Source of the DNA: Candidatus Parcubacteria bacterium
GTDB lineage: Bacteria; Patescibacteriota; Minisyncoccia; Phycocordibacterales; CALRHW01
Assembly (NCBI GenBank): GCA_009691505.1
Contig: SICJ01000005.1
Coordinates: forward strand, 1 to 33,216
DNA length: 33,216 nt
Direction of reading: 5' to 3'
The notes below the pieces were generated by a model. That model ran no database searches, was not told where the DNA came from, and saw only the letters and a program-made list of their open reading frames with translations. This document shows positions 16,065 to 24,261 of this stretch, in pieces. Numbering within the stretch: position 1 is the first letter of the stretch; every line of letters begins with the position of its first letter. Both the position numbers and the translations under genes were made by a program.

Positions 16065-16090
16065 AAAAGGACGTACGAAACGTCCTTTTC
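16065..16090. terminator. Bidirectional terminator between the NYN gene and the surface operon
   Basis: The stem GAAAAGGACGT with ACGTCCTTTTC closes a short loop. On the minus strand it is followed by TTTTTGTTT, so it mainly ends the surface operon, whose last stop is 54 nt upstream. Confidence 0.8.
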
Positions 16091-16143
16091 AGATCTAGTA
16101 ATATAAATATATCAAACCTGTTTTTAATGTCAACACTTATATT

Positions 16144-19100
16144 TTAGTCTCCGCTTTCACCACTTATTTCAACAACACCTGGCGATATTCCCTCTGTTCC
16201 TGTATCTATTAATGGAGTGTCTGCGTCACTGGTTGTTTTTCCAGATTCGCTGTCGCCCGCGCCACCTCCGTCTACGCCACCTCCGCCATCAGTACGTCCG
16301 TCTACGCCACCTCCGCCATCAGTACCTCCGTCTACGCCACCGCTACCACCATCACCCACTCCACCGCCCGTAGTCTGCACCGCTCCACATTCCCCCGCAG
16401 TCGTTTTTGTATTTCCATTTGAAATACTCAAACAATGTGGCTCACCAGTCTTGTCGTCAAAAATAGTTATACCTGTTGGCTTTTCTTTACTTCCCACTGT
16501 GAGCGTTTCTGTTATAAGCTTTTTAAATCCAGCAAATCCTTGGCTGATATTTGCTCCGAGTGAACCCAGATGACTCAATATAGAATCCATAAATCCAGCA
16601 GAAGTCGCAGAAGTTGTGGTTGTCGCGGTCGTAGTTGCAAGACCAAAAGCTATATTTTCAAGAGCAGTAACACGCACATCCAAAGCGTCAAATTTATTTT
16701 GCAAAGATTTTACTCCACCGAGAGTCAAAGTGGCGAGCTTATAAATATCCACATTATCACCGCTTACAGAAAGTATTTCACTTGGCGCATTGTCAGAAAT
16801 AATTCCGAGACGTGACTCGCCTGATCCATCATCTTTATATTGATATGTTGAAATATTTATATTCCTAATTTCATCTAAATAAGAATTGTAATTTTCTTCT
16901 CCAAGTGTGACAACATTTTCCATCAAACTTCTTTTTGCTTTTGCAGTAAAACCAAATGCCTGCACATTACCTATCACGTCAAGTTTTGAAGATGGAGTAG
17001 AAGTGCCGATGCCCACATTGCCTTTATCGTCAGTTGAAATTGCATTTCCAGAATAATATTGAGGATTGAGCTCTACTATAATAGTGCCTTGCAACTCACT
17101 AGAAGCAAGAGCAGATAAAGCCCGCCCGATCACATATCCTGATCCAAGAGCTTTCATACCAATACCAGCAGACGATGAAGTCGTGACCAAATCCCCCACT
17201 TTTATTTTTCCATTTTCATTATTTACCAGCACATTTGCACGACCGTGCATAGCGACTCGTATTGTTTTTTCATTTTCATTTCCTAAAATCTGCGCCGAAC
17301 CGAGTGGATTGCCACCAACAACTCCAATAGTCAAACCGTCATATTTTTTATCCGATTTTTTTACTTTCATACTACTACTGTCATCAATAGATACTATTTC
17401 ACCTTCAGCATAACCCGAAGGTTCTCCGACAAGATATGCTGTAGAAATATTTCCGCCAGTTATTGCATCGTATGGCTGTGATGTAGTATCAAGTGAAGCT
17501 GGAGTACTTCGATTTGGTATTACTTGTCCATCCGGTGGATCGTCAACCCAAAGTCTTATAAAAGAAATTTCTAATTCTCTAGGTGTGAAAGCTACAGTCT
17601 GTGTTACTGCTACAGAAATCACCATAGACAGATTAACTCCTGTCGGAATATTGGTGGAGATAGTGCCAACCTCAGCATCGTTTATAAGAAATGTGGCGAG
17701 CGTTGGTGTGAGCTCTATTCTCATTTTTGCAAATGCGGTTGTAGATGTAGCTATGCCTGTATTAAAACTTGTTTCAACACCAGCTTTTCTAGCAACAGCG
17801 CGCCATGTATTTGTGGAAGATGCGGCAAAATATACACCACTGGTTGGATCAATGTTATACGAATTAGCCAAGGACGTAGGAATTGGATGATTGGTAAAAC
17901 CAATATAATACGCACTAGTAGAACCAGAACCAGCCACTATCGTTGGGGTTCTCACAGATGTTAACATCACTGGATTATTTTCTGGAGCTATAGATAGTGG
18001 ACCTGTTCTTATTGCGAAAGCCTCACCTGCAATAGCGGTGCTTGTGATACCTGCGCGGAGTGTACCATAAGATGGATTGGCGTTGGCTGTAAAAAGATAA
18101 CCTCCATCAAGTGTAGCTGTAGTATCTGTAGCAAATTGTCCGCAGATAGCACCTGTGGGTCTACTATTGGTGAGGGTGCGATCCGATCCAAACATGTCAC
18201 ATCGCAACTCTTTCCATGTAGAATAAATTCTTCCAGCAACTACAAATTGGTCACGGAGCCCAGCTGTTCCAGAATTGGTTGTGGTACCAATGCCGATTCG
18301 TACCCAGTCTAGATTGCCTGTGGTTGTTGAGGTTACATATATCAAAGGTGTTGCCCCCGTAGTCGTTGCAATGACAAGTTGAGGATAACTATCACCCACA
18401 ACAGACAAGTATGCCCACGGAGTGGTAGTACCGATACCGACATTTCCACCGTTTGCAACTATAAAATTTGTCGCAGTAGAAGAACCCACCACAAATTGTG
18501 GAACGCCTGTGGCGAGAGCGTCTGCATTTACTGAAAGGAGTCCCCAAGGAGTGGTCGTACCGATACCCACATTTCCTCCAGTAAACAGTGCGGAAAATGT
18601 AGAATTACTAAAGGTTTTTGTGCCTGTAAATGTTTGTGAGCCAGAGAGGAGAGCAATGTTTGCAGTGTCACTTAGATCACCTGAAGCAATAGTAGACCAA
18701 GCTGGGTTATTTGATGTGCCGGAGTTTTTAAGGAAAGAGTTTGCAGTGCCAGATTTTGTGAGTGCAGAGAATACATTTGATGCTGAGCCGAAAAGAATAT
18801 CACCTTGTGCGATTGTAGTAAGTCCTGTGCCTCCGTAAAGAGCTCCGATAGATGATGTTGCTGATACAAGTCCTGCATTTGCTTGAAGTGGACCGTTTAA
18901 ACCTGTCGCGAGTTGAAGACCACCTGTTCCAGAGACTGTAAGTGCAGTAGTAGAAGCATAAGGAAATGTAGAAGCGGTGGAGGTGGTGGCGGTGAAATAT
19001 GAAGCGACGACTTGTCCGACGACGGAGAGTTTGGCGTAGGGAGAGGTGGTGCCGATACCCACTTTCCCAAGATTTGTAGAAGCGAGTAAAATGTTGCCGA

Positions 19101-20181
19101 TGGCGCCAGAAGGTGAGGCGCCTGGATTTATATTTACATTTCCACTGGGACCGCCGGGAGAACTCGCACCTCCTGTGATTAACACATCTCCACCAGCAGC
19201 TACTTCATTTCCACCTAAACCGCCTTGGATAACAATAGCGCCGCCAGCTTCGCCTGAATCTGAACACAGCTCGCCTTCACACACTCCAGAGCCTCCTGTA
19301 AGAAATATTCCTTCTGTACTAACGCCACCTGATGGGTTAAATCGCTTTCCTTGCGCAGCAAATGTTCCTGAAGGAGATGTGGTTCCCACACCCACTCTTC
19401 CGCTGTTTGTTACGATGAGAACAGTTTTTGTAGAAGAACCGACAACAAATGCTGGACCAGAGCCGATAGCGTTTGCATTTACTGAAAGAAGTCCCCATGG
19501 CGTCGTCGTTCCAATTCCCACATTACCAGTACTCGCTATTGAAAGTCTAGACGCAGAACTCGGACCAAAAAATTCTGCGATTTTCCCTGCTCCGTTTTGT
19601 GTGAAAGTAAGAAATGTTGTAGCGGTGGAAGTAGCATTGACCGCATCATTTCGCAAAAATTGCTCACTTGAAATGTTATCTATTGTGTCTGCCACAAACG
19701 CTGCGGGCACTGCACCAAGTATTTTTCGTGGAGTCATTTCTCCGTCCCATGATGGTGAGCCACCAGACCCGCCTATTTCTACTCCCAAATAAAGTGTCTG
19801 GTTAAAATTAACACTTGTAAGCGCGGTGGAGCTTCCGAGCATTGCGCTAAAGAGTCCGTTGGTAAGAGTGATACGATTACCAGCTGAAGTGCTTCTGTCT
19901 TCTTCCCAAATGTTTGTGGTCGTCGCACTGGTCGCCGTAGTATATAGACGAAACGTCATGTGATAAATACCATCTGTGACCGCAACGTTGCTTGTGTTTG
20001 TAAGCTTGCCTTGATAATTAATTTGTTTATTAAATTGCGCTTGTGCAATATTTATTTGGTTTGAAAGAACAGAAACCGTTATCAAAAACACAACAAAAGT
20101 TCTCACGCAAAAACGTCGCGCTTTTTTACTTGAACGCATAAACGAGAGAGCTTTCGTTAAATTTTTAATATCAATAATCAT
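16144..20181 (-). CDS. Giant secreted fibre-like surface protein (1345 residues)
   Basis: A signal/anchor helix lies at about residues 27-49. An N-terminal module of the INYQGKL...GIYHMTFRLY type (50-175) is typical of bacterial and phage fibre-like proteins. NVGIGTTTPWGLLSVN-type repeats occur near 224, 260, 374, 540, 580 and 1057. A lectin/LamG-like beta region spans about 690-890. An AEGEIVSIDD...KVGDLVTTSSSAGIGMKA module (917-1047) leads into a Peptidase_S74-like intramolecular-chaperone domain (1070-1175; ISTYQYKD, RLGIISDNAP). A Gly/Asp-rich tail (1260-1310) follows. In S74 proteins a Ser-Asp before the LKENI-like block performs self-cleavage; here that position reads AKAKRSLMENV, so cleavage looks lost. 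It starts 3 nt after the FN3 gene's stop, so the two are probably coupled. A trimeric adhesin or fibre is inferred. Confidence 0.88.
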   Translation of the reverse strand: MIIDIKNLTKALSFMRSSKKARRFCVRTFVVFLITVSVLSNQINIAQAQFNKQINYQGKLTNTSNVAVTDGIYHMTFRLYTTATSATTTNIWEEDRSTSAGNRITLTNGLFSAMLGSSTALTSVNFNQTLYLGVEIGGSGGSPSWDGEMTPRKILGAVPAAFVADTIDNISSEQFLRNDAVNATSTATTFLTFTQNGAGKIAEFFGPSSASRLSIASTGNVGIGTTTPWGLLSVNANAIGSGPAFVVGSSTKTVLIVTNSGRVGVGTTSPSGTFAAQGKRFNPSGGVSTEGIFLTGGSGVCEGELCSDSGEAGGAIVIQGGLGGNEVAAGGDVLITGGASSPGGPSGNVNINPGASPSGAIGNILLASTNLGKVGIGTTSPYAKLSVVGQVVASYFTATTSTASTFPYASTTALTVSGTGGLQLATGLNGPLQANAGLVSATSSIGALYGGTGLTTIAQGDILFGSASNVFSALTKSGTANSFLKNSGTSNNPAWSTIASGDLSDTANIALLSGSQTFTGTKTFSNSTFSALFTGGNVGIGTTTPWGLLSVNADALATGVPQFVVGSSTATNFIVANGGNVGIGTTTPWAYLSVVGDSYPQLVIATTTGATPLIYVTSTTTGNLDWVRIGIGTTTNSGTAGLRDQFVVAGRIYSTWKELRCDMFGSDRTLTNSRPTGAICGQFATDTTATLDGGYLFTANANPSYGTLRAGITSTAIAGEAFAIRTGPLSIAPENNPVMLTSVRTPTIVAGSGSTSAYYIGFTNHPIPTSLANSYNIDPTSGVYFAASSTNTWRAVARKAGVETSFNTGIATSTTAFAKMRIELTPTLATFLINDAEVGTISTNIPTGVNLSMVISVAVTQTVAFTPRELEISFIRLWVDDPPDGQVIPNRSTPASLDTTSQPYDAITGGNISTAYLVGEPSGYAEGEIVSIDDSSSMKVKKSDKKYDGLTIGVVGGNPLGSAQILGNENEKTIRVAMHGRANVLVNNENGKIKVGDLVTTSSSAGIGMKALGSGYVIGRALSALASSELQGTIIVELNPQYYSGNAISTDDKGNVGIGTSTPSSKLDVIGNVQAFGFTAKAKRSLMENVVTLGEENYNSYLDEIRNINISTYQYKDDGSGESRLGIISDNAPSEILSVSGDNVDIYKLATLTLGGVKSLQNKFDALDVRVTALENIAFGLATTTATTTTSATSAGFMDSILSHLGSLGANISQGFAGFKKLITETLTVGSKEKPTGITIFDDKTGEPHCLSISNGNTKTTAGECGAVQTTGGGVGDGGSGGVDGGTDGGGGVDGRTDGGGGVDGGGAGDSESGKTTSDADTPLIDTGTEGISPGVVEISGESGD
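16264..16345. repeat. 30-bp tandem repeat coding the Gly/Asp-rich tail
   Basis: TCTACGCCAC recurs at 16271, 16301 and 16331, a 30-bp period with about 2.5 near-identical copies. It encodes ten-residue GGVDGGTDGG units of the giant surface protein. The copies are similar enough to allow slippage and length variation. Confidence 0.85.
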
Positions 20182-20184
20182 TTT

Positions 20185-21717
20185 TTAATTTTTCAGACAA
20201 CAACACTCTTTTTTGCGGAAAAATAAGATAATCAAAATCAGAATTATAAATAAAACACCGAATATATTTTTCCAAACAATAGATGGGTTTTGTGATTGAA
20301 GAAGAGGAACGATAGACACGATCACACCTGCGAGCTTTTTTAGACCTTGGTTTTTGTGATCTAGAATCGCAACACCAAATTTGAAATTGCCGTTTCTGCC
20401 GAGAGGGGCGATGGTCGCTTCATAAGCAGTCTTGTCTTTATTTACACGAAGCAAAAATGAAAAAGATTTTCCTTCGTCTTGTGGATCTGTCATCGTAATA
20501 GCAATCGTCTTTAAGATTTCTGGAATTTTTTTATAGTTTAGAGAAATTTGTAATTCCCTGTCTCCTGCGATATTTACTGTATTGTCTTTCACTTCTAGCT
20601 TTTTACCATCTTGGAAAAAATCTAAATCTGCTATTGTGAGCGCTCTGATTATCGGGTTTACTAGATTTGCAGACAATTCCACGATGTCTTCAAACAGACT
20701 TTTTTCATCTTTTATTTCACCCGTCTTACGAAGCTTATCTTTTGCCACAGCACCAGATGAATAATTTCCAAACTTATCTTTTGCAAACAATGTGTAGTAA
20801 TACATTTTTCCATACACCACATCTTTATCAACAAATTTCTCAGCACCGCCTTCATAGATCACTTCTCCGTCAAATAAATCTTTTGGATAAAATTTATCTG
20901 ATTTTACGATACGCACTTGGTCAAAATCAATTTTTGGATTATTCCATGTGAGAGTGATTACTTTGTCGTCCCCGACTGCTTTCAGATTTGTAACGTTGCT
21001 TGGCACTATTTTGTCTGAGAGAAACTTTGTCCAAAACTGCTGATTATTTAATATGAGTTTTCTTCCATATATATCAGTGATTTCAATTTTGAAATAATAT
21101 AGAGTGCCTGCAGTCAAACCTGTGATACTCGTCTCATGATTGGTTACAAAAATATCTGAAGTAATACTTCCTAGCTCATAATCAGGAGTGAGACCGAAAG
21201 AAACGACTGCCTGCGTATATATGTTTGTTTGAAATCTCAGGAGCACATTTGTGAGCCTAGTTTCCACAAAAAGATTTTGAAGCAAAAGTGGAATACTTCC
21301 ACCTGTCGTTCCATTATTGGGAGGGGTTATTGCTTCAGAAAGAGTCGTTGCTGTCGCAATATTTGATAATCCAGATATATTTACCGAAGCATCAAATGCA
21401 GAAACGGTATATGAGTATGCAGTGGAAGGACTGAGGCCTATGTCTGAATAAGTGGTTATCGTTGTCGTTGCAACAAAAACATTGTCTCTAAAAACTCTAT
21501 AACCCGTGACAGCCACATCGTCCGTTGAAGCATTCCATGACAAATTTATTTGCGAAGCAGAGATTGCTGTTGCAGTAAGATTTGCAGGAATAGACGGCGC
21601 AACTGTGTCGACACCTATCAACTGTTTAACTGTAAATTGATCTTCCGCTGCAAAAGTGACAAGTGTAACTGTCCACAGAAGAGCAATTGTTATAAATATT
21701 TTAGTAAAATATTGCAT
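20185..21717 (-). CDS. Secreted fibronectin type III protein with C-terminal membrane anchor
   Basis: This 510-residue protein has a signal peptide (1-23) followed immediately by EDQFTVKQ, a motif shared with the first gene of the operon. An FN3 domain at about 40-130 shows the typical PSIPANLTATA...SQINLSWNAS...GYRVFRD pattern. A second beta domain (145-232; AGTLYYFKIEITD) and a third FN3-like domain (236-330) follow. A Lys/Asp-rich region leads to one membrane helix (about 482-502) and a short RKKECCC cytoplasmic tail. It is expected to be tethered to the cytoplasmic membrane and exposed outside. It precedes the giant fibre by 3 nt and follows a WxL-like gene by 17 nt. The function is probably adhesion or assembly (inference). 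Confidence 0.87.
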   Translation of the reverse strand: MQYFTKIFITIALLWTVTLVTFAAEDQFTVKQLIGVDTVAPSIPANLTATAISASQINLSWNASTDDVAVTGYRVFRDNVFVATTTITTYSDIGLSPSTAYSYTVSAFDASVNISGLSNIATATTLSEAITPPNNGTTGGSIPLLLQNLFVETRLTNVLLRFQTNIYTQAVVSFGLTPDYELGSITSDIFVTNHETSITGLTAGTLYYFKIEITDIYGRKLILNNQQFWTKFLSDKIVPSNVTNLKAVGDDKVITLTWNNPKIDFDQVRIVKSDKFYPKDLFDGEVIYEGGAEKFVDKDVVYGKMYYYTLFAKDKFGNYSSGAVAKDKLRKTGEIKDEKSLFEDIVELSANLVNPIIRALTIADLDFFQDGKKLEVKDNTVNIAGDRELQISLNYKKIPEILKTIAITMTDPQDEGKSFSFLLRVNKDKTAYEATIAPLGRNGNFKFGVAILDHKNQGLKKLAGVIVSIVPLLQSQNPSIVWKNIFGVLFIILILIILFFRKKECCCLKN

Positions 21718-21734
21718 TATTACTTAGAGCCTGT

Positions 21735-22499
21735 TTAGAGAGGTATCGCTGTGACAGTCGTTGTCGCAGTGTATTCTCCCGCTGGTTGAAGATGTAAAGC
21801 GCCCGATTGCGCTCTAAATTTTAGAGTCGTTGCTGTGCCTGACGATTGATTGGACGACGTGCTTCTGCTAATTGTTTTATCGGTTGTAGATAATGCGTCC
21901 CAACATGCGTTTACTGTGTCTGTTGATCCTGTATTGCAGTTGCTTGCTCCGTCGTCTTTATATTCTTGGACTATATGAGTGCCTTCTGGAGAAAATGCAA
22001 ACTCAGAATCTGAGGAAGATATTGAGAATGTGAAATCTGGGTTTGCTCCGGCTGGCGTATAATCTGCAAAACTATTTGCTCCAAAGATAAGTGCTGGAGA
22101 CGAGCTCGCTTTGATAAAGAGGACATAGCCAGAAGGACTATCTGTCGTCACTGTCACTACAGTTGAACCGTTTGATGTACCACCTGTAACTCCACCGATA
22201 CTTGGACTCATTACGACATCTGATACCGTAGCAATAGATATATAGACGTTGTGCATTTGTTGATAGCCCGCTGCAATATTGTAGTTTGTGCTTCCTGATA
22301 AACCTGTTGCGATTTCTCCCACGGTATCTTCAATACGATAATTTGTAGAGTTTGAAAGGTTTCCGGCAAAATTTACGCTGTCGCTCTGCACTTTGTAGCT
22401 AGTACTATTCATTTGAGCGAGTGTGATACGAGCAACAAAAGACGGCACTAAAAGCGCCGTTACAACAATTGCTCCAACATAAACTTTTATTTTAGACAT
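21735..22499 (-). CDS. Secreted surface protein, paralogue of the first gene of the operon
   Basis: This 254-residue protein has a signal peptide at about 1-29. A segment with two repeats follows (TSYKVQSDSVNFAG and TNYRIEDTVGEIATG, then TNYNIAAGYQQM). The C-terminal domain (about 90-254) matches the gene at 23483: VVMSPSIGGVTGGTS, ADYTPAGANPDFTFS, CNTGSTDTVNACW and a final GEYTATTTVTAIPL strand. The two cysteines, 11 residues apart, probably form a disulfide. The YTAT ending resembles the end of Gram-positive WxL domains, but no strict WxL motif is present. It starts 2 nt after the DUF916-like gene's stop. Domains like this are common and unnamed in Parcubacteria. The role is inferred to be a surface layer or fibre component. 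Confidence 0.82.
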   Translation of the reverse strand: MSKIKVYVGAIVVTALLVPSFVARITLAQMNSTSYKVQSDSVNFAGNLSNSTNYRIEDTVGEIATGLSGSTNYNIAAGYQQMHNVYISIATVSDVVMSPSIGGVTGGTSNGSTVVTVTTDSPSGYVLFIKASSSPALIFGANSFADYTPAGANPDFTFSISSSDSEFAFSPEGTHIVQEYKDDGASNCNTGSTDTVNACWDALSTTDKTISRSTSSNQSSGTATTLKFRAQSGALHLQPAGEYTATTTVTAIPL

Positions 22500-22501
22500 T
22501 T

Positions 22502-23473
22502 TTATTTCTTTCGAATTTCAAATCTAGTCAACACAAAGCGGAGAACAAATAGAAGAATGATTATCGCAAGAACAACAATAGCGAGAAGTTTGATTGGAAT
22601 GACCCAGAAACTAAACGACTTTGTGTCAATGATGTTGTCGTATCCTCTGTTGATGGAAGCGGTAGCTGTATATCTGCCCACAAGAAAAGAACTATCCCAA
22701 CGCACTTCGCGCAAACGAAGTGACCCCGGTAGTGCATACCAAGGTTCTACCTCAATATTTTTTACTTCTTCTCCGAGCATATTTTTAATGCTAATTTTTC
22801 CGTATGGATTTACATAAACACTGCCTTTATTTTCGTAGAGTAAACGAAAATCTATCGGGCCAGATGCGTAAATCTGCTTTCCGCCGTTTGTCTCAAACTT
22901 AGTCAGTTGTCCGTCGTGATTTACTGGTCCAGGAATTGTGATAAAAAGAAGTGTGCCCAGTCGTGCCACTATCGTGCTTGTTGGTCCAATTTTTTCTGCA
23001 TTGGGTTTTGAAGCTGTACTTGTAAGTAGACTTCCATAAAGTCCTCCGGGCTGTGCGTCTGTGGGAATAGAAACTGTTACTGGAACAGTGGCACGCTCGC
23101 CATTTTTAAGTGTAAAGCTCCACTCTGGAACTGATATGTAATCTTTTAGAGAATACGGTCCGCGCTCATCACCTAAAAGAACTGCTGTCTGTGTTATATC
23201 TTGTGAACCAGTAAAATCCTCAGTTTCAAAATTGAAAACTCTTTCATCTCCCATTCTGTTTGTAACTGTGATATTTACTGTTTTGCTTTCGCCTGGATTT
23301 ATTTCAAGTTCTACTTTGCCCGGGCCGATAGCAAAATCACCGTGTGTTGAGTTGTCTCCTGTGTTTTCTATTTTGTAGGCAAAGACTTTTGAAGCTCCCG
23401 CGAAACAAAAAACACAGAGAAACAAAAATACTCCCATTTTCCAGAATATGTAATTTTTTGGTTTTGCTGTCAT
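22502..23473 (-). CDS. DUF916-like (WxL-interacting-type) membrane-anchored surface protein
   Basis: This 323-residue protein has a signal peptide at about 10-32. The beta-rich ectodomain contains FAIGPGKVELEINPGESKTVNITVTNR, the usual opening of DUF916/WxLIP-type domains. A second immunoglobulin-like half follows (GPIDFRLLYENKGSVYVNPYGKISI), then one membrane helix (about 292-313) and a basic tail (RFEIRKK). In Gram-positive bacteria DUF916 proteins bind WxL proteins and peptidoglycan and are encoded beside them. Here the gene lies between the two WxL-like paralogues, with gaps of 9 and 2 nt, which supports an equivalent anchoring role (inference from context and domain style). Confidence 0.8.
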   Translation of the reverse strand: MTAKPKNYIFWKMGVFLFLCVFCFAGASKVFAYKIENTGDNSTHGDFAIGPGKVELEINPGESKTVNITVTNRMGDERVFNFETEDFTGSQDITQTAVLLGDERGPYSLKDYISVPEWSFTLKNGERATVPVTVSIPTDAQPGGLYGSLLTSTASKPNAEKIGPTSTIVARLGTLLFITIPGPVNHDGQLTKFETNGGKQIYASGPIDFRLLYENKGSVYVNPYGKISIKNMLGEEVKNIEVEPWYALPGSLRLREVRWDSSFLVGRYTATASINRGYDNIIDTKSFSFWVIPIKLLAIVVLAIIILLFVLRFVLTRFEIRKK

Positions 23474-23482
23474 GTAGAGTAA

Positions 23483-24157
23483 TTAATTTATAATTGCTGT
23501 TTGTGTCATTGTCGCTGTGTATGTGTCCTCAATTGTAAGACCTCCTGAATTTAGGAAAGTGCTGAAATAAATACTTGATGTTGCACCAGAAGCTGATGTT
23601 GCTGCACTTGTAACGATTGTTGATGTTGCAACTGTTGATAGTCCCATCCAACATGAACCTGCACTAGTATCTGCACTGCCAGTGTTACAAGTATTTGTAC
23701 CGTTATCTTTAAACTTTTGTGCAAGATTTGCTGTTGTACTTGCTGAAACACTAAATCCAAACTCTGCACCTGCTGGCACTGAGAAAGTAAAGTCAGGAAT
23801 ACCTGTAGTCGCTGGAGTGTAATCAGCAATCGTTCCTGCAAACGCATCACCTACCATTGCTGGAGAAGAACTCGCGGCAAGTGTCATCGTAAAACCTGTG
23901 TTGTTGTTGGTCGTCACCACTGATGTAGATGTGCCGTATGAAGTACCTCCAGTAATACCCGCGATTGAGCCGTTCATAACGACGTCATTTGCGGGAGTTG
24001 CGAAAGTGATTTCGGCTGTGATCGTCTGTTTTACCGTGAACTGATCTTCTATTGCTTGCAAAAACGCGGGTTCTGCAAGACCATAACCAAAGGAAAGCAT
24101 CAGTGTGATGAGGAGGCTTGTCGCTGTGGCTTGTTTTAAATTTATATTTTTTAACAT
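23483..24157 (-). CDS. Secreted surface protein, first gene of the surface operon
   Basis: This 224-residue protein has a signal peptide (about 1-35), then EDQFTVKQTITAEI and a single beta domain to the C terminus. Motifs in order are DVVMNGSIAGITGGTS, TGFTMTLAASSSP, ADYTPATTGIPDFTFSV, FKDNGTNTCNTG, SCWMGLST and the terminal DTYTATMTQTAIIN. The protein is clearly paralogous to the product at 21735. The cysteines 12 residues apart in the CNTG/SCW block probably form a disulfide. The composition is extremely Thr/Ser/Ala-rich, as in secreted repeat or pilin-like subunits. Leader hairpin and AT-rich repeats lie just upstream. This type of protein is frequent in Parcubacteria, with no described function that I know of. 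Confidence 0.82.
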   Translation of the reverse strand: MLKNINLKQATATSLLITLMLSFGYGLAEPAFLQAIEDQFTVKQTITAEITFATPANDVVMNGSIAGITGGTSYGTSTSVVTTNNNTGFTMTLAASSSPAMVGDAFAGTIADYTPATTGIPDFTFSVPAGAEFGFSVSASTTANLAQKFKDNGTNTCNTGSADTSAGSCWMGLSTVATSTIVTSAATSASGATSSIYFSTFLNSGGLTIEDTYTATMTQTAIIN

Positions 24158-24194
24158 AATAATTCTGATAATTTTGATAATTTGTCTCGACCTT

Positions 24195-24210
24195 ATAGGC
24201 TTGTGCCTAT
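24195..24210 (-). promoter_or_regulatory. Leader hairpin of the surface operon
   Basis: A perfect 6-bp stem (ATAGGC with GCCTAT) carries a 4-nt loop. It lies 38 nt before the start codon of the first surface gene and has no T run, so it is not a simple terminator. Directly 3' on the minus strand, ATTATC-containing units repeat up to the ATG. A weakly paired AT-rich inverted repeat (24209-24251) upstream may end the HTH gene's transcript. Confidence 0.4.
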
Positions 24211-24261
24211 CCTCGAAGCTCTTTTAATATTTTATAAAAAGCGCCGAGGATAAATGCAAAC

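Noticed and set aside
16264-16345. Short repeat array resembling CRISPR
   Set aside because: The copies are tandem with no unique spacers and keep the coding frame of a Gly/Asp-rich protein tail; no cas genes are nearby.
19046-19792. 248-residue plus-strand open frame
   Set aside because: It is antisense to the giant surface protein and its Pro/Pro-Thr-rich sequence mirrors the Gly/Thr repeats of that gene; a shadow.
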